Of a stretch of 40,784 bases of DNA, positions 16,144 through 24,800 are shown in pieces. Under the pieces are notes generated by a model. The model did no database searches. It saw only the letters and a list, made by a program, of their open reading frames with translations, and was not told the origin of the DNA. Position numbers and translations under genes: made by a program. Location: contig JACIXH010000020.1 of assembly GCA_014360565.1 (NCBI GenBank), forward strand, positions 1-40,784, in the 5' to 3' direction. The DNA is from Nocardia sp. (lineage in GTDB: Bacteria > Actinomycetota > Actinomycetes > Mycobacteriales > Mycobacteriaceae). Each line of letters opens with the position of its first letter. Within the stretch, counting starts at the first letter, position 1.

Positions 16144-16914
16144 TCAGTTCCCCGGGGCCGGGGCGGGCGCGGGGACCGGCGCCGGTTCGGGAGCAGGCTG
16201 ACCGGGCGCGGGTGCCGCGCCGCCGGTGGCATCGCCACCACCGTTCTTCAGCAGCGGCGAGTCGAGCTTGCTGACCAGCCACTTGTCGCCGGAGCGCTCG
16301 AGGCTCATCTCGATCGCGAACATCATCCGGTCGGGCTGGGTCTGGGTGAAGTTGGTGCGGTACTGGGTCATGGTGACCATGGCCTTGACGTCGTCGGTGC
16401 TGCCCGACATGTACGCGCACTGCACGTCTTCGCCCGTCGACTTGACCTGGGCTTGCACCATGGCGCCCTTGAGCGCCTCGCTGGCATCGCTGAACTCCTT
16501 GAGGTAGTCGCCGGTGGCGCCCGCCTTCATCGACGCGATGTAACCGTCGAGATCCTTGGAGTAGTCGTAGTTGGCCAGAATGGCGCCGTAATCGCAGGCG
16601 GCCTTCGTGGACTCGGCGATGGCGTCGAGTTTGTCGGCCTTGTTGTTGTTCTGCAGGAAGAACACCACGCCTGCGGTGATCGCGCCGACAGCGACCACAC
16701 CGGCCACACCTGCGGCGATCCAGCCCGTCGAGCTCGATGTCGCGCCCGGTGCAGCGGCCGCAGTCGGCGCCGCGGCCGCGGTCTTCGCCTCGACAGTCGG
16801 CTGATCGACCTCCGGAGTCGCCGCCGCACCCTTCACGGTGTCGCCGGCCTTGGCCAGATCGGGCTTGTCTGCCGCGGCAGCATCGGACTTGCTCTGGGCA
16901 TCGTCGCTGGTCAT
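16144..16914 (-). CDS. Mce-associated membrane protein (Mam)
   Basis: This 256-aa protein has a disordered, Ala/Pro/Lys/Asp-rich N-terminus, one membrane helix (about 65-87), and a folded exported domain of about 130 residues ending in W-L-V-S-K-L-D, followed by a Pro/Ala repeat tail (P-A-P-x)n. This layout and the position directly after mceF identify it as an Mce-associated membrane protein, the class thought to stabilise or organise the Mce machine (LucA-like partners are known in mycobacteria). I chose M-T-S-D-D at 16914; an earlier in-frame ATG gives an implausible N-terminus. Most mce operons carry two or more mam genes; only one is seen here. It lies 129 bases after mceF, separated by a strong hairpin. 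Confidence 0.87.
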   Translation of the reverse strand: MTSDDAQSKSDAAAADKPDLAKAGDTVKGAAATPEVDQPTVEAKTAAAAPTAAAAPGATSSSTGWIAAGVAGVVAVGAITAGVVFFLQNNNKADKLDAIAESTKAACDYGAILANYDYSKDLDGYIASMKAGATGDYLKEFSDASEALKGAMVQAQVKSTGEDVQCAYMSGSTDDVKAMVTMTQYRTNFTQTQPDRMMFAIEMSLERSGDKWLVSKLDSPLLKNGGGDATGGAAPAPGQPAPEPAPVPAPAPAPGN

Positions 16915-17003
16915 CGAATCAATCCTGCTCTTTCCCGGCGCACATATCGCACCGATTTCCTGTGTGTGGTCCGTGAGCCGGGCCACACGCGTTCCCCGCG
17001 AGT

Positions 17004-17039
17004 ATGCCCGGTCAAGCTGTGAACAGCCTGGCCGGGCAT
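17004..17039 (-). other. Intercistronic hairpin between mceF and the mam gene
   Basis: ATGCCCGG (17004-17011) and CCGGGCAT (17032-17039) are perfect arms; the inside continues with a U-G pair, two further pairs, one mismatch and GCTGT-ga-ACAGC, giving about 16 paired positions. On the minus strand it lies 4 bases past the mceF stop. No T-run follows, so it may slow transcription or protect the upstream mRNA, lowering mam expression relative to mce genes. Confidence 0.6.
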
Positions 17040-17043
17040 CACC

Positions 17044-18222
17044 TCACTTGGCGGGAATGGGCGTGCGCTCGTTCGGGTCGACACCGGGCGGCATCTGCGC
17101 GCCGTTGTTGGGCACGTTCGGGCGCGGGGCGTTGGCCGAACCACGGATCTGCAGGTCAGAAGTCGGGTTCGTGCAGTAGTTCCATCTCGGAATGCTGCCG
17201 TCCTGGACCTCTTCGTTGCGCCGGTACTCGGTGTCGTAGTTACACGTCGGACGCGGCCAGATATCGAGGATGGTGTGGAACTCGCCGTCGTGCGCCGGGG
17301 CGCCGATCGACCCGAGACCCAGCGCCAGCGACGGGAACAGCACCCGCATCGCAGGCGTACGCAACTGCGCCGCCTTGGTGATGGCCACGAAGTTGGCCGC
17401 CAGCGAGCTGATCGGATCGGCCGTCTTGTCCAGCACCGCGCCGAGGGACTCGAACTGGCCCGGCGCGTTGTCGAGCACGCCCTGCAGCTCGGCGTTGGCA
17501 TTGTTGAACTGCGTGAGCAGCGTGCCCGAGTTGTTCGTGAGCGTCTGCAGATCCGGCTGGGCGTTCGAGGTGGTCTCGGCGATCACCCGCAGGTTGGCGA
17601 TGAGGTTCACCGTCTGCGGCAGCAGGTTGTCCAGACCGGCGACGACCAGGCTGACGCCATTGATCATGCCGCGCAGCTGGTCGGGACCGGCACCGAGCGC
17701 GATGTCGAGCTCGTCGAGGATGACGCTGAACTGCTTCGGATCCACCGAGCCGATCAGCGCGCTCGTATCGTCGAGCACCGCCCACACTGGAACCGGCGTC
17801 TGGATCTGCTCCGGGCTGTACTTGATCACCGCACCGTCACTGAGGAACGGGCCGACATCGCTCTTCGGACGGAAGTCGATGTACTGCTCGCCCGCCGCCG
17901 ACAGCGCCGCCACCTGGATCATGGTGTCGACAGGGATCTTGAAGTCCTTGTCGATCCGGGTCTTGGCGGCGATCGCCTCGCCGTCGTCGATCAGATCGAT
18001 CGAGGTGACCTTACCGATCCGGAAGCCACGCATGGTCACGTCGTTGCCCGGCTGCAGACCGCCGGAGCGGTCGAGGTTGACGGTGACGTCGTACTCGGAC
18101 CGCAGCGGATTGACCCGCATCACGTTGACCAGCAGATACGTCCCGCCGAGCAACAGTACGAGTACGAGCGCGCTGTTCGCCAGCAGGATCTTGCTGCTCG
18201 CGAACTTCTTCAGCCTGCTCAT
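17044..18222 (-). CDS. mceF: MCE family protein, sixth in operon (MceF)
   Basis: Part of the lipid-import channel spanning the periplasm. The 392-aa product has an N-terminal membrane helix (about 11-33), an MlaD/MCE domain (about 42-120: L-Q-P-G-N-D-V-T-M-R-G-F-R-I-G-K-V) and a long helical tail (about 130-320), ending in a cysteine- and proline-rich segment, N-N-G-A-Q-M-P-P-G-V. The ATG overlaps the mceE stop (ATGA). No lipobox, as usual for MceF. It is the last mce gene of the operon. Confidence 0.9.
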   Translation of the reverse strand: MSRLKKFASSKILLANSALVLVLLLGGTYLLVNVMRVNPLRSEYDVTVNLDRSGGLQPGNDVTMRGFRIGKVTSIDLIDDGEAIAAKTRIDKDFKIPVDTMIQVAALSAAGEQYIDFRPKSDVGPFLSDGAVIKYSPEQIQTPVPVWAVLDDTSALIGSVDPKQFSVILDELDIALGAGPDQLRGMINGVSLVVAGLDNLLPQTVNLIANLRVIAETTSNAQPDLQTLTNNSGTLLTQFNNANAELQGVLDNAPGQFESLGAVLDKTADPISSLAANFVAITKAAQLRTPAMRVLFPSLALGLGSIGAPAHDGEFHTILDIWPRPTCNYDTEYRRNEEVQDGSIPRWNYCTNPTSDLQIRGSANAPRPNVPNNGAQMPPGVDPNERTPIPAK

Positions 18223-19319
18223 CGGTGGCCTCCCACTCGGCCCTGAACGATCTGCAGCACCTGGATGAAGCTGCCGACGAAATCGTTCACGTCTTTCATG
18301 TCCCAGAGCTTGCTGTTCGCCGGGTCGGTCAGCAGGCCCACATCGAGGTTGGTCAGCGTCGCGTACGGCGCCAGACCCTTGCCCTTGAACGTCTGGTTGG
18401 CACCGGGGCGGATCGCGTGCAGCTGATCCATCACGTAACCGAAGTCGTCGCCGGTCGCGGCCAGCGCGTTCATCAGGTTGTCGAGATTGGTGAGCAGTTC
18501 CGAGAGCTGGTCACCGGTGGTGTTGGAGTAGTCGCCGATGGCGCCGGTGGCGGTGGCCAGCTTGGTGAGCAGGTCGCCGATCGCGCGGTTGTTCTCGGCG
18601 ATCGCGCCGATGGCCTGGGGCAGCGTGTCGGCCACCTGGCCGAGCTGAGCCTTGTTGACCTCGATCGTGTTGGCGAGGGTGTTGAACTCCGTCAGCACCG
18701 AGTCGACCTTGGCGCTGTTGGCGTTCAATTCGCCGATGACGCCGGTCATCTCGTAGATCAGATGCCCCAGCTCACCGCCGTGCCCGTTGAGGATCGAGCC
18801 GAGTTCGGTGCCGAGCCTGCTCAGGCTGGCGACACCGCCGCCGTTGAACAGCATCGACACCGAGATCAGCAGCTCTTCCACCGTGGCGCCCGCCGAGGTG
18901 GAATCCAAGCCAAGCGTCGCGCCCTCGGGCAAGGTCTCCGCGCTCGTGATGTTCTTCGGCTGGTTCAGCGCGATGAAGACGTCGCCGAGGGGAGTGGCCT
19001 GGCGCAACTCCGCGGTGCTGCCCTTCGGCAGCTTGAAATCGGTGTTGATCTCCATGTCGACCAGGGCCTCGAAGTCCTTGGTCTTGATCGAGGACACCAC
19101 GCCGACATCCGAACCACCGACCTTCACCTTGGCCTGGTCGGGCAGGTTCAGCGCATTCTCGAACTTCGCGTGCAGCGTGTAGGTCTCGCCGCCGGTGCCC
19201 GGCTTGGGCAGCGGCAGATCCTCCACGGTGAAACCACAGCCGGTCGTGATCGCGACCGTGGTCAGTGCGGCCGCGGACAACATCGCGCGGCGGGCCTTCG
19301 TTGTCATACGTAGGGTCAT
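18219..19319 (-). CDS. mceE: MCE family lipoprotein, fifth in operon (MceE)
   Basis: A 366-aa lipoprotein Mce subunit. The N-terminus M-T-L-R-M-T-T-K-A-R-R is followed by a hydrophobic signal and lipobox A-I-T-T-G-C (lipidated Cys about residue 28), then G-F-T-V-E-D-L-P-L-P-K-P-G; the L-P-L-P motif just after the Cys is typical of the Lpr/MceE class. The MCE domain follows (about 40-120), then a long helical region. The ATG overlaps the mceD stop. MceE subunits anchor the complex to the membrane by their lipid. It is the second lipobox-bearing Mce protein in this operon (see mceD). Confidence 0.9.
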   Translation of the reverse strand: MTLRMTTKARRAMLSAAALTTVAITTGCGFTVEDLPLPKPGTGGETYTLHAKFENALNLPDQAKVKVGGSDVGVVSSIKTKDFEALVDMEINTDFKLPKGSTAELRQATPLGDVFIALNQPKNITSAETLPEGATLGLDSTSAGATVEELLISVSMLFNGGGVASLSRLGTELGSILNGHGGELGHLIYEMTGVIGELNANSAKVDSVLTEFNTLANTIEVNKAQLGQVADTLPQAIGAIAENNRAIGDLLTKLATATGAIGDYSNTTGDQLSELLTNLDNLMNALAATGDDFGYVMDQLHAIRPGANQTFKGKGLAPYATLTNLDVGLLTDPANSKLWDMKDVNDFVGSFIQVLQIVQGRVGGHR

Positions 19320-20416
19320 TTCGTCAGTCCGAGCAGTGCGGCGGTGAGCCCGTAGTCGGGGCCGAAATCCTGGACGTTTCCAGTGCGGCAACCATCGGCC
19401 CGCATCTGGACCCGCTCACAGAACACGCTGACGATCTCGCCCGAGAGTGCGGTACCGATCAGCGCGTGCAGGCGGACGAAGCCCTTTTCCTTGTTGATGG
19501 CCCCGTCGATGTTCTGCATGAGCATCGGCACCACGTCGACGATCTCGACCATCGCGCCCGAGTTGGCACGCAGCTGGTTGGTCACATTGGTGAGGCCGGC
19601 CAGGGAGGCGGCCAGTTCGTCCTGGTGCCCGGCGAAGGTCGTCGAGGTGTTGGCCAGGAACTGGTTGAGCTGGTCGAGGGTGGCCTGCAGGCCGGGCGCC
19701 TGCTCCGCGAGCAGCCCCGACATCGCCGTCATCCGGTCGCTGAAATCGCGCACCGACTGGTCGTTGTCGGCCAGCATCGTCGTCAGCTCGTTGAGCTTGA
19801 TGATGATGTTGGAGATGGCGTCCTTGTTGTCGACACCGACCTTCAACGCACCCGAGAGCGCGTCGAGGGTTTCCCTGATCTTCTGGCCGTTGCCGTTGAG
19901 CACCGGGTAGAGCACGCGCCCCGACAGCGGGCCGAGGCCCTCCTGACCGGGTTCGGGCTTGAGCGCCGCGGCGAACTGGTCGATGGTCTTGATCATCGTG
20001 TCCAGTTCGACCGGCGTCCTGGTGCGCGCCTTGGGCAGGTGATCGCCGGACTTCAGCGTCTCGCCGCCGGTGAAGGGCGGGCTGATATCGATGTGCCGGT
20101 TGGTGACGATCGACGGCGAGATGATCGCGGCGATCGCTTCCTTCGGGATCTTGGTGCCCGAATCGATGGTCATGTGGACCTCGACGTAGGTGCCCTTCGG
20201 CACGATCTTGTCGACCTTGCCCACCGCGAGGCCGAGGACCATCACCTCGTTGCCCTCGAACATGCCCGCGATGTTCTCGAAGTCGGCGGTGATCTTGGTC
20301 GAGCGGCCCAGCGCATCGTCGAACTGGCTCGGCAGCAGCGAGCAGCTACCGAGGGCCAGCGCGGTGGCGGCGATCATCATCGTCCGCGCGATACGGAGTT
20401 TGTTGGTCAGTTTCAT
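19316..20416 (-). CDS. mceD: MCE family protein with lipobox, fourth in operon (MceD)
   Basis: This 366-aa subunit begins M-K-L-T-N-K-L-R-I-A-R, then a hydrophobic stretch and a lipobox-like A-L-G-S-C (Cys about residue 25), followed by S-L-L-P-S-Q-F-D-D. An MCE domain with V-M-V-L-G-L-A-V-G-K-V covers about 38-115, and a long coiled/helical region follows. Position makes it MceD. In well-studied mycobacterial operons the fourth protein has an uncleaved N-terminal helix, and only MceE is the lipoprotein, so the extra lipobox is unusual. The ATG at 20416 overlaps the mceC stop; an earlier in-frame GTG would hide the lipobox and is unlikely. Confidence 0.87.
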   Translation of the reverse strand: MKLTNKLRIARTMMIAATALALGSCSLLPSQFDDALGRSTKITADFENIAGMFEGNEVMVLGLAVGKVDKIVPKGTYVEVHMTIDSGTKIPKEAIAAIISPSIVTNRHIDISPPFTGGETLKSGDHLPKARTRTPVELDTMIKTIDQFAAALKPEPGQEGLGPLSGRVLYPVLNGNGQKIRETLDALSGALKVGVDNKDAISNIIIKLNELTTMLADNDQSVRDFSDRMTAMSGLLAEQAPGLQATLDQLNQFLANTSTTFAGHQDELAASLAGLTNVTNQLRANSGAMVEIVDVVPMLMQNIDGAINKEKGFVRLHALIGTALSGEIVSVFCERVQMRADGCRTGNVQDFGPDYGLTAALLGLTK

Positions 20417-21408
20417 CCTTGGCACCCCTGGATCACCTGAACGAAGCACAGCCAGTTGTCGGGGAACAACCACGGCAGCGACACCGAACCGTAGTTGCCG
20501 TTTCCGAGCGCGTTGTTGAAGTAGCGCGCCGTGGGCTGACCGATCTGCAGCAGCTTGTCGAGATTGTCCTTGTTCTTCTGCAGGCCCTCGGCCATGGTGT
20601 TGAGCTGGCCGATCGTGCCGCCGAACTGGTTACCGTTCTCGGCGCCGATCTCTTCCAGCTGACGGGTCAGCGTCGCGACATTGTCGAGCAGCTGGCGCAG
20701 CAGAGACTGCCGTTCCATCACCCGGTTGGCGATGGCCTCGCCCTGGGTGATGACGAGCAGGATCGAGTTGCGGTTGTCGGCGAGCAGCTGGGTGACCCGG
20801 TTGAGGTCCTTGATCAGGCTGTCGACCTCGCCCTTGCGCTGGTCGATCACCTTGGCCACCGCGCCGACGCTGTCGAGCGCCTGGGCGACCAGCTCCGGCG
20901 AATCGCCGAGCTGGGAGTTGATGGTATTGAGCGAGGCGGCGAGCTTCTTGGTGTCGAGCGCCTCGAACTTCGGCGTACCGACCTGCACCACATCGGCGAT
21001 GTCGTAGGGGACGTCGGTGTTGCTGCGCGGGATCGTCTTGTCCTTCAGACCCGATCCGTCGCCGGGCTGCAGGTCGACGTAACGCGCGCCGAGCAGTGTC
21101 GCCATCTTGATCGCGGCGTGCGCGTCGGGACCGAGCTTCACCGAGCTGTCCACGTCGAGGGTGACCACCACGTGATCGCCCTCGATCTTGGCACCGGATA
21201 CCGTGCCGACCTGCACACCCGAGACCGCGACCTTGTCACCGGTCCTGATGCCCGCGGCCTGCACGAATTCCGCGTCGATGGACTGCTTTCCGATTCCGAT
21301 GAACTGGAAGATGCTCGAACCGACCAGCAGCAGCACGATGCACAGCGCACCGATCACACCCAGCCAGAAGTTGCGGTTACCGACGAAGGCTGACTTGATC
21401 TTGCTCAT
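20413..21408 (-). CDS. mceC: MCE family protein, third in operon (MceC)
   Basis: A 331-aa subunit of the Mce lipid channel: N-terminal helix (about 15-35, L-G-V-I-G-A-L-C-I-V-L-L-L-V), an MCE domain (about 40-120, with G-I-R-T-G-D-K-V-A-V-S-G-V-Q-V-G-T-V), and a long helical C-terminal part with heptad-like hydrophobic spacing that would extend the periplasmic tunnel. The ATG overlaps the mceB stop by ATGA, which settles the start. Confidence 0.9.
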   Translation of the reverse strand: MSKIKSAFVGNRNFWLGVIGALCIVLLLVGSSIFQFIGIGKQSIDAEFVQAAGIRTGDKVAVSGVQVGTVSGAKIEGDHVVVTLDVDSSVKLGPDAHAAIKMATLLGARYVDLQPGDGSGLKDKTIPRSNTDVPYDIADVVQVGTPKFEALDTKKLAASLNTINSQLGDSPELVAQALDSVGAVAKVIDQRKGEVDSLIKDLNRVTQLLADNRNSILLVITQGEAIANRVMERQSLLRQLLDNVATLTRQLEEIGAENGNQFGGTIGQLNTMAEGLQKNKDNLDKLLQIGQPTARYFNNALGNGNYGSVSLPWLFPDNWLCFVQVIQGCQG

Positions 21409-22430
21409 CTGCACACCTCGGAATGGCCGGTGCCACCGATCTGGCTGAACAGCCCGCGCGGGAAGAGCACCCCGTACAGCGAGACGTCCAGACCACACAG
21501 GTAGGCGTTGGCGTGGGTACCCTCCGACGTCATCCGGCCGAGGTCGGCGAGCATCGACGGCATGTCGATCGCGACCTGGTCGAGCTTGGCGCCGTTGGCC
21601 AGCAGCAGGTTCAGCGCCGCGGTGGAGGAGTTCTGGGCCATCGCCAGCTTGGGCTGGATCTTGCTCATCATCCCGACCAGCGCGGTGGTCGAATCGGCGA
21701 GAGTCGCCGTGGACGCCTGCAACGACTGCCCCTGGTCGTAGAGTCCGCCGATCAACGCCCGGGTCTGGGTAACCAGGGTCTCCAATTCATCCCCTCGCTT
21801 TGCCAACCCGGCCATCACACCGGACAGGTTGGTGATCACGTCCGACAGAATCGCGTCGCGACGCTGGAAATCGGTGGCCAGCTGAGCGGCCTGAATGATG
21901 AAGGCCGACAACGACACCCCGTCGCCCTGCAACGCCTGGATCAGCGTCTCCGACATCGCGTTGACCTCGGCGGGCTCGAGCGCCTGGAACAGCGGCTGGA
22001 AACCGTTGAGCAGGGCCGAGATGTCGAACGAGGGTTCGGTGCGATCGAGCGGAATGGTGGCGCCACTCTTCAGCGCCTCGGGACTGGGCGTAGCACCCGG
22101 GGTCAGCGCCACATAGCGCTGACCGATCAGGTTCTGGTACCTGACCAGCGCCTTGGTGTCGTTGAAGAGTGTCTGGTCGCTCTGCACGATGAACGACACC
22201 TTGGCGTCGTTCTTGCCGTCGAGCTCGATGTTCTCGACCTTGCCGACGCGCACGCCGGCCATCCGGACATCGTCGCCGGGCCGCAGCCCGAGGACATCGG
22301 TGAAGATCGCGGTGTACTTGCGGGTGTCACCGTCGACCGTGCGGGCGAGTGTGTTCCACACGACCACGGTGACGAGCAGTGAGACGAGCGCGAAGATACT
22401 GAACCCGATCAGCGGCTTGCGGATACTCAT
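21405..22430 (-). CDS. mceB: MCE family protein, second in operon (MceB)
   Basis: A 341-aa subunit: N-terminal helix (about 7-28), MCE domain (about 35-115, L-R-P-G-D-D-V-R-M-A-G-V-R-V-G-K-V), and a helical tail that ends in a Cys-containing segment Y-L-C-G-L-D-V-S and S-E-V-C-R, a Cys pair found in many MceB proteins. The ATG overlaps the mceA stop (ATGA). Confidence 0.9.
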   Translation of the reverse strand: MSIRKPLIGFSIFALVSLLVTVVVWNTLARTVDGDTRKYTAIFTDVLGLRPGDDVRMAGVRVGKVENIELDGKNDAKVSFIVQSDQTLFNDTKALVRYQNLIGQRYVALTPGATPSPEALKSGATIPLDRTEPSFDISALLNGFQPLFQALEPAEVNAMSETLIQALQGDGVSLSAFIIQAAQLATDFQRRDAILSDVITNLSGVMAGLAKRGDELETLVTQTRALIGGLYDQGQSLQASTATLADSTTALVGMMSKIQPKLAMAQNSSTAALNLLLANGAKLDQVAIDMPSMLADLGRMTSEGTHANAYLCGLDVSLYGVLFPRGLFSQIGGTGHSEVCR

Positions 22431-23926
22431 GCGCCACCCCCGTTTTCGGACACTTGCAGGGTTCCGCCCTTCAAAATCGGACCGAGCAGCAGATATTCGG
22501 ACGCGTTCGGCTTGCGACCGAGCAGCTGAGTCATCGCCGCGTCACCGGTGTAGGAGATCGGTGTCGCGGCAGGGGTTGTCGCCGCAGCGGGCGCCGAGGC
22601 CGGTTCGGCCGCCGGTGCGGGCGCGCCGCCCAGCACCCCGGGCAGGCCCGGAATCTGGATCGGCGGGACGATGCCCTCGAGCGGCGTGCCCTGGAACGGC
22701 TTGATCTCGGTGCCGTTGGCGGTCTGCATCGGCGCGACACCGGGACTGGTCAGGCCCGGAATGTCGGGCATGCCCGGGATCGACACCAGCGGCGGCAGGC
22801 CTGCCGCGGAGTCGAGTTTGCGCGGACGCAGGTTCTCCGGCATCGGCGGCAGGGAAACCTCGGCCGGTGCGGTGAAGCAGCTCGGTCCGAGCAGGTCGCC
22901 GTAGCGCGGGCAGTCGGCGACGGTGTTGGGCTTGTAGGGCGTCAGCGTGAGGCCGGCGTTCCACACCATCTGCTTGCCGCTCGGGCCACCGTGGAAGGTG
23001 GTGTTGAGCTGGGCGAGCGAAGGACCGAAGACCCGGAACAACTCGGTGATCGAGGCCGGTTCGGCGGCCAGCGCACCCAGGGTGGCGTTCATGCCGACCG
23101 TAACTTCCTTGCCCACATCGGGATTCGTGGCGAACAGGTCGTTCACCCGATCCGTGGTGGCGCTCGCACCGGCCAGCAGCGCGATCAGCTGTTCGCGCTT
23201 GGTGGCGATGGTGTTCGCGGTCTGCACCGAGGAGCCGAGGACATCGAGCAGTTCCGGCGCGGACTGGTTGAGCGCGCGTGCGGAATTGGCGAAGTTGTCC
23301 AGCATGCCGCCCACGTTCGGGCCCGCATCGGCGACCGTGGTCAACCAGTGGTCGAGGCGCTGGATGGTCGAGCCGGGGACCCGGCCGCTGCCGTCGAGTG
23401 CCTGGGTGAGCGTGCCGAGCACGCGACCGAGCTGCACCGGATCGACCTCGTTGAGGATGTCGCGCACCGTGGTGAGCGTGTCCTGCAGCGCGATCGTGCC
23501 CTGGCTGCGGTCCTCGGGGATCTGCGAACCCTCTTCGAGGTGCTGGCTGTTCGCGCCGTTGTAGACCAGCTCCACGGAGGTGACCGCGAAGAGGTTGGAG
23601 GGAACGACGCGAGCGGTGACGGTTTTCGGAATGCCGTCGGCGAACTCGGGCTTGAGCTCGATGTTCACCTTCTGCTCGGCGCTCTTGCTGATCTCGACGT
23701 TCTTCACCACGCCGACCAGCAGGCCGCGGAACTTCACGTCGGCGTTGGACGGCAGGCCGTCACCGGTGGTCGACAGGTTCGCGACCACATTGACCTTCGG
23801 GACGAAATATCCCTGGTACCTGGCGGTGAGGAAGCCCAGGAGGATCGCGAAGACGATCAGGCCGGAGACACCCGCCACGTAGAGCTGTTTCATTGTGGGC
23901 CCGCGCCCACTCGGATCGATGATCAT
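22427..23926 (-). CDS. mceA: MCE family protein, first in operon (MceA)
   Basis: The 499-aa product has an N-terminal helix (about 15-33), the MCE domain (about 43-125, with K-F-R-G-L-L-V-G-V-V), a helical region, then V-A-D-C-P-R-Y-G-D-L-L-G-P-S-C, a conserved two-Cys motif of MceA tails, and a Pro/Ala/Gly-rich end. MceA is the subunit best linked to host or lipid contact in mycobacteria. Start: an ATG with AAGGG upstream at 23926, 7 bases after yrbE-B; a second in-frame ATG 11 codons later could also serve. It has the longest C-terminal tail of the operon. Confidence 0.9.
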   Translation of the reverse strand: MIIDPSGRGPTMKQLYVAGVSGLIVFAILLGFLTARYQGYFVPKVNVVANLSTTGDGLPSNADVKFRGLLVGVVKNVEISKSAEQKVNIELKPEFADGIPKTVTARVVPSNLFAVTSVELVYNGANSQHLEEGSQIPEDRSQGTIALQDTLTTVRDILNEVDPVQLGRVLGTLTQALDGSGRVPGSTIQRLDHWLTTVADAGPNVGGMLDNFANSARALNQSAPELLDVLGSSVQTANTIATKREQLIALLAGASATTDRVNDLFATNPDVGKEVTVGMNATLGALAAEPASITELFRVFGPSLAQLNTTFHGGPSGKQMVWNAGLTLTPYKPNTVADCPRYGDLLGPSCFTAPAEVSLPPMPENLRPRKLDSAAGLPPLVSIPGMPDIPGLTSPGVAPMQTANGTEIKPFQGTPLEGIVPPIQIPGLPGVLGGAPAPAAEPASAPAAATTPAATPISYTGDAAMTQLLGRKPNASEYLLLGPILKGGTLQVSENGGGA

Positions 23927-23933
23927 CGCGCCC

Positions 23934-24797
23934 TTACCCCGAGATCCTGATGCCGGGGTCGATGCCCCAGATCGCCAATGTCATGACGAGGTCGGCGAAC
24001 ACGACCAGGATGATGCACATCTTGATCGCGCGGCCGGCCGCGACGCCGACGCCTTCGGGACCACCCGAGGCGAAGAAGCCGTAGTAGCACTGGATGAAGG
24101 TCGTGATCATGACGAAGATGATCGCCTTGAGCATGGAGTAGAGCACGTCCGTCGGTACCAGGAACTGGAAGAAGTAGTGCGAGTAGGTGCCCGACGCGGT
24201 ACCGCCGATCAACTGCACGGTGACCGAGCAGGAAAGGTATGCCATCGCCAAGCCGAGGCAGTACAGCGGCACGATGGCCATCACCGCGGCCATCATCCTG
24301 GTGCTGACCAGGTAGGGCAGCGGGCGGATGGCGATCGATTCCAGCGCGTCGATCTCCTCGGAGATGCGCATGGCGCCCAGCTGTGCGGTAAATCGGCAGC
24401 CTGCCTGGGTGGCGAAGGCCAGTGCCGCCAGCAGCGGGCCGATCTCACGGGTGGTGGCGAAGGCCGAGATCGCGCCCGTGATGGGGCTCAATCCGAGCAG
24501 GTTCAACGAGGTGTGGCCCTGGATGGCCACGAGCATGCCGCCGAAGGCACTGATGATCAGGATGACGCCGATGGTGCCGCCACCGACGATGATATTGCCG
24601 TTACCCCAGCTGACGTCGGAAAGCAGACGCCAGATCTCCTTCGGGTACTGCTTGAAGGCCAGCGGAATGGAGCCGACGGAACGCAGGAAGAAGAAGACCT
24701 GGTGGCCGAGGCGGGCGAGCATGTCGCCGGGCGCCTTGCTGGCTTTCTGCAGCGACCGGATCGGCCGCAGTAGCGGAGGTACGTATGTAGATGACAT
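23934..24797 (-). CDS. yrbEB: MlaE/YrbE-type ABC permease B
   Basis: A 287-aa inner-membrane permease (MlaE, PF02405 family) with about five to six hydrophobic helices and the family signature E-I-D-A-L-E-S-I-A-I-R-P-L-P-Y-L-V-S-T-R near the middle, whose glutamate-rich loop contacts the ABC ATPase. With yrbE-A it forms the permease of the Mce lipid importer; the ATPase (MceG) is encoded elsewhere in these genomes and is not in this window. It starts 3 bases after yrbE-A. Confidence 0.93.
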   Translation of the reverse strand: MSSTYVPPLLRPIRSLQKASKAPGDMLARLGHQVFFFLRSVGSIPLAFKQYPKEIWRLLSDVSWGNGNIIVGGGTIGVILIISAFGGMLVAIQGHTSLNLLGLSPITGAISAFATTREIGPLLAALAFATQAGCRFTAQLGAMRISEEIDALESIAIRPLPYLVSTRMMAAVMAIVPLYCLGLAMAYLSCSVTVQLIGGTASGTYSHYFFQFLVPTDVLYSMLKAIIFVMITTFIQCYYGFFASGGPEGVGVAAGRAIKMCIILVVFADLVMTLAIWGIDPGIRISG

Positions 24798-24800
24798 GGC

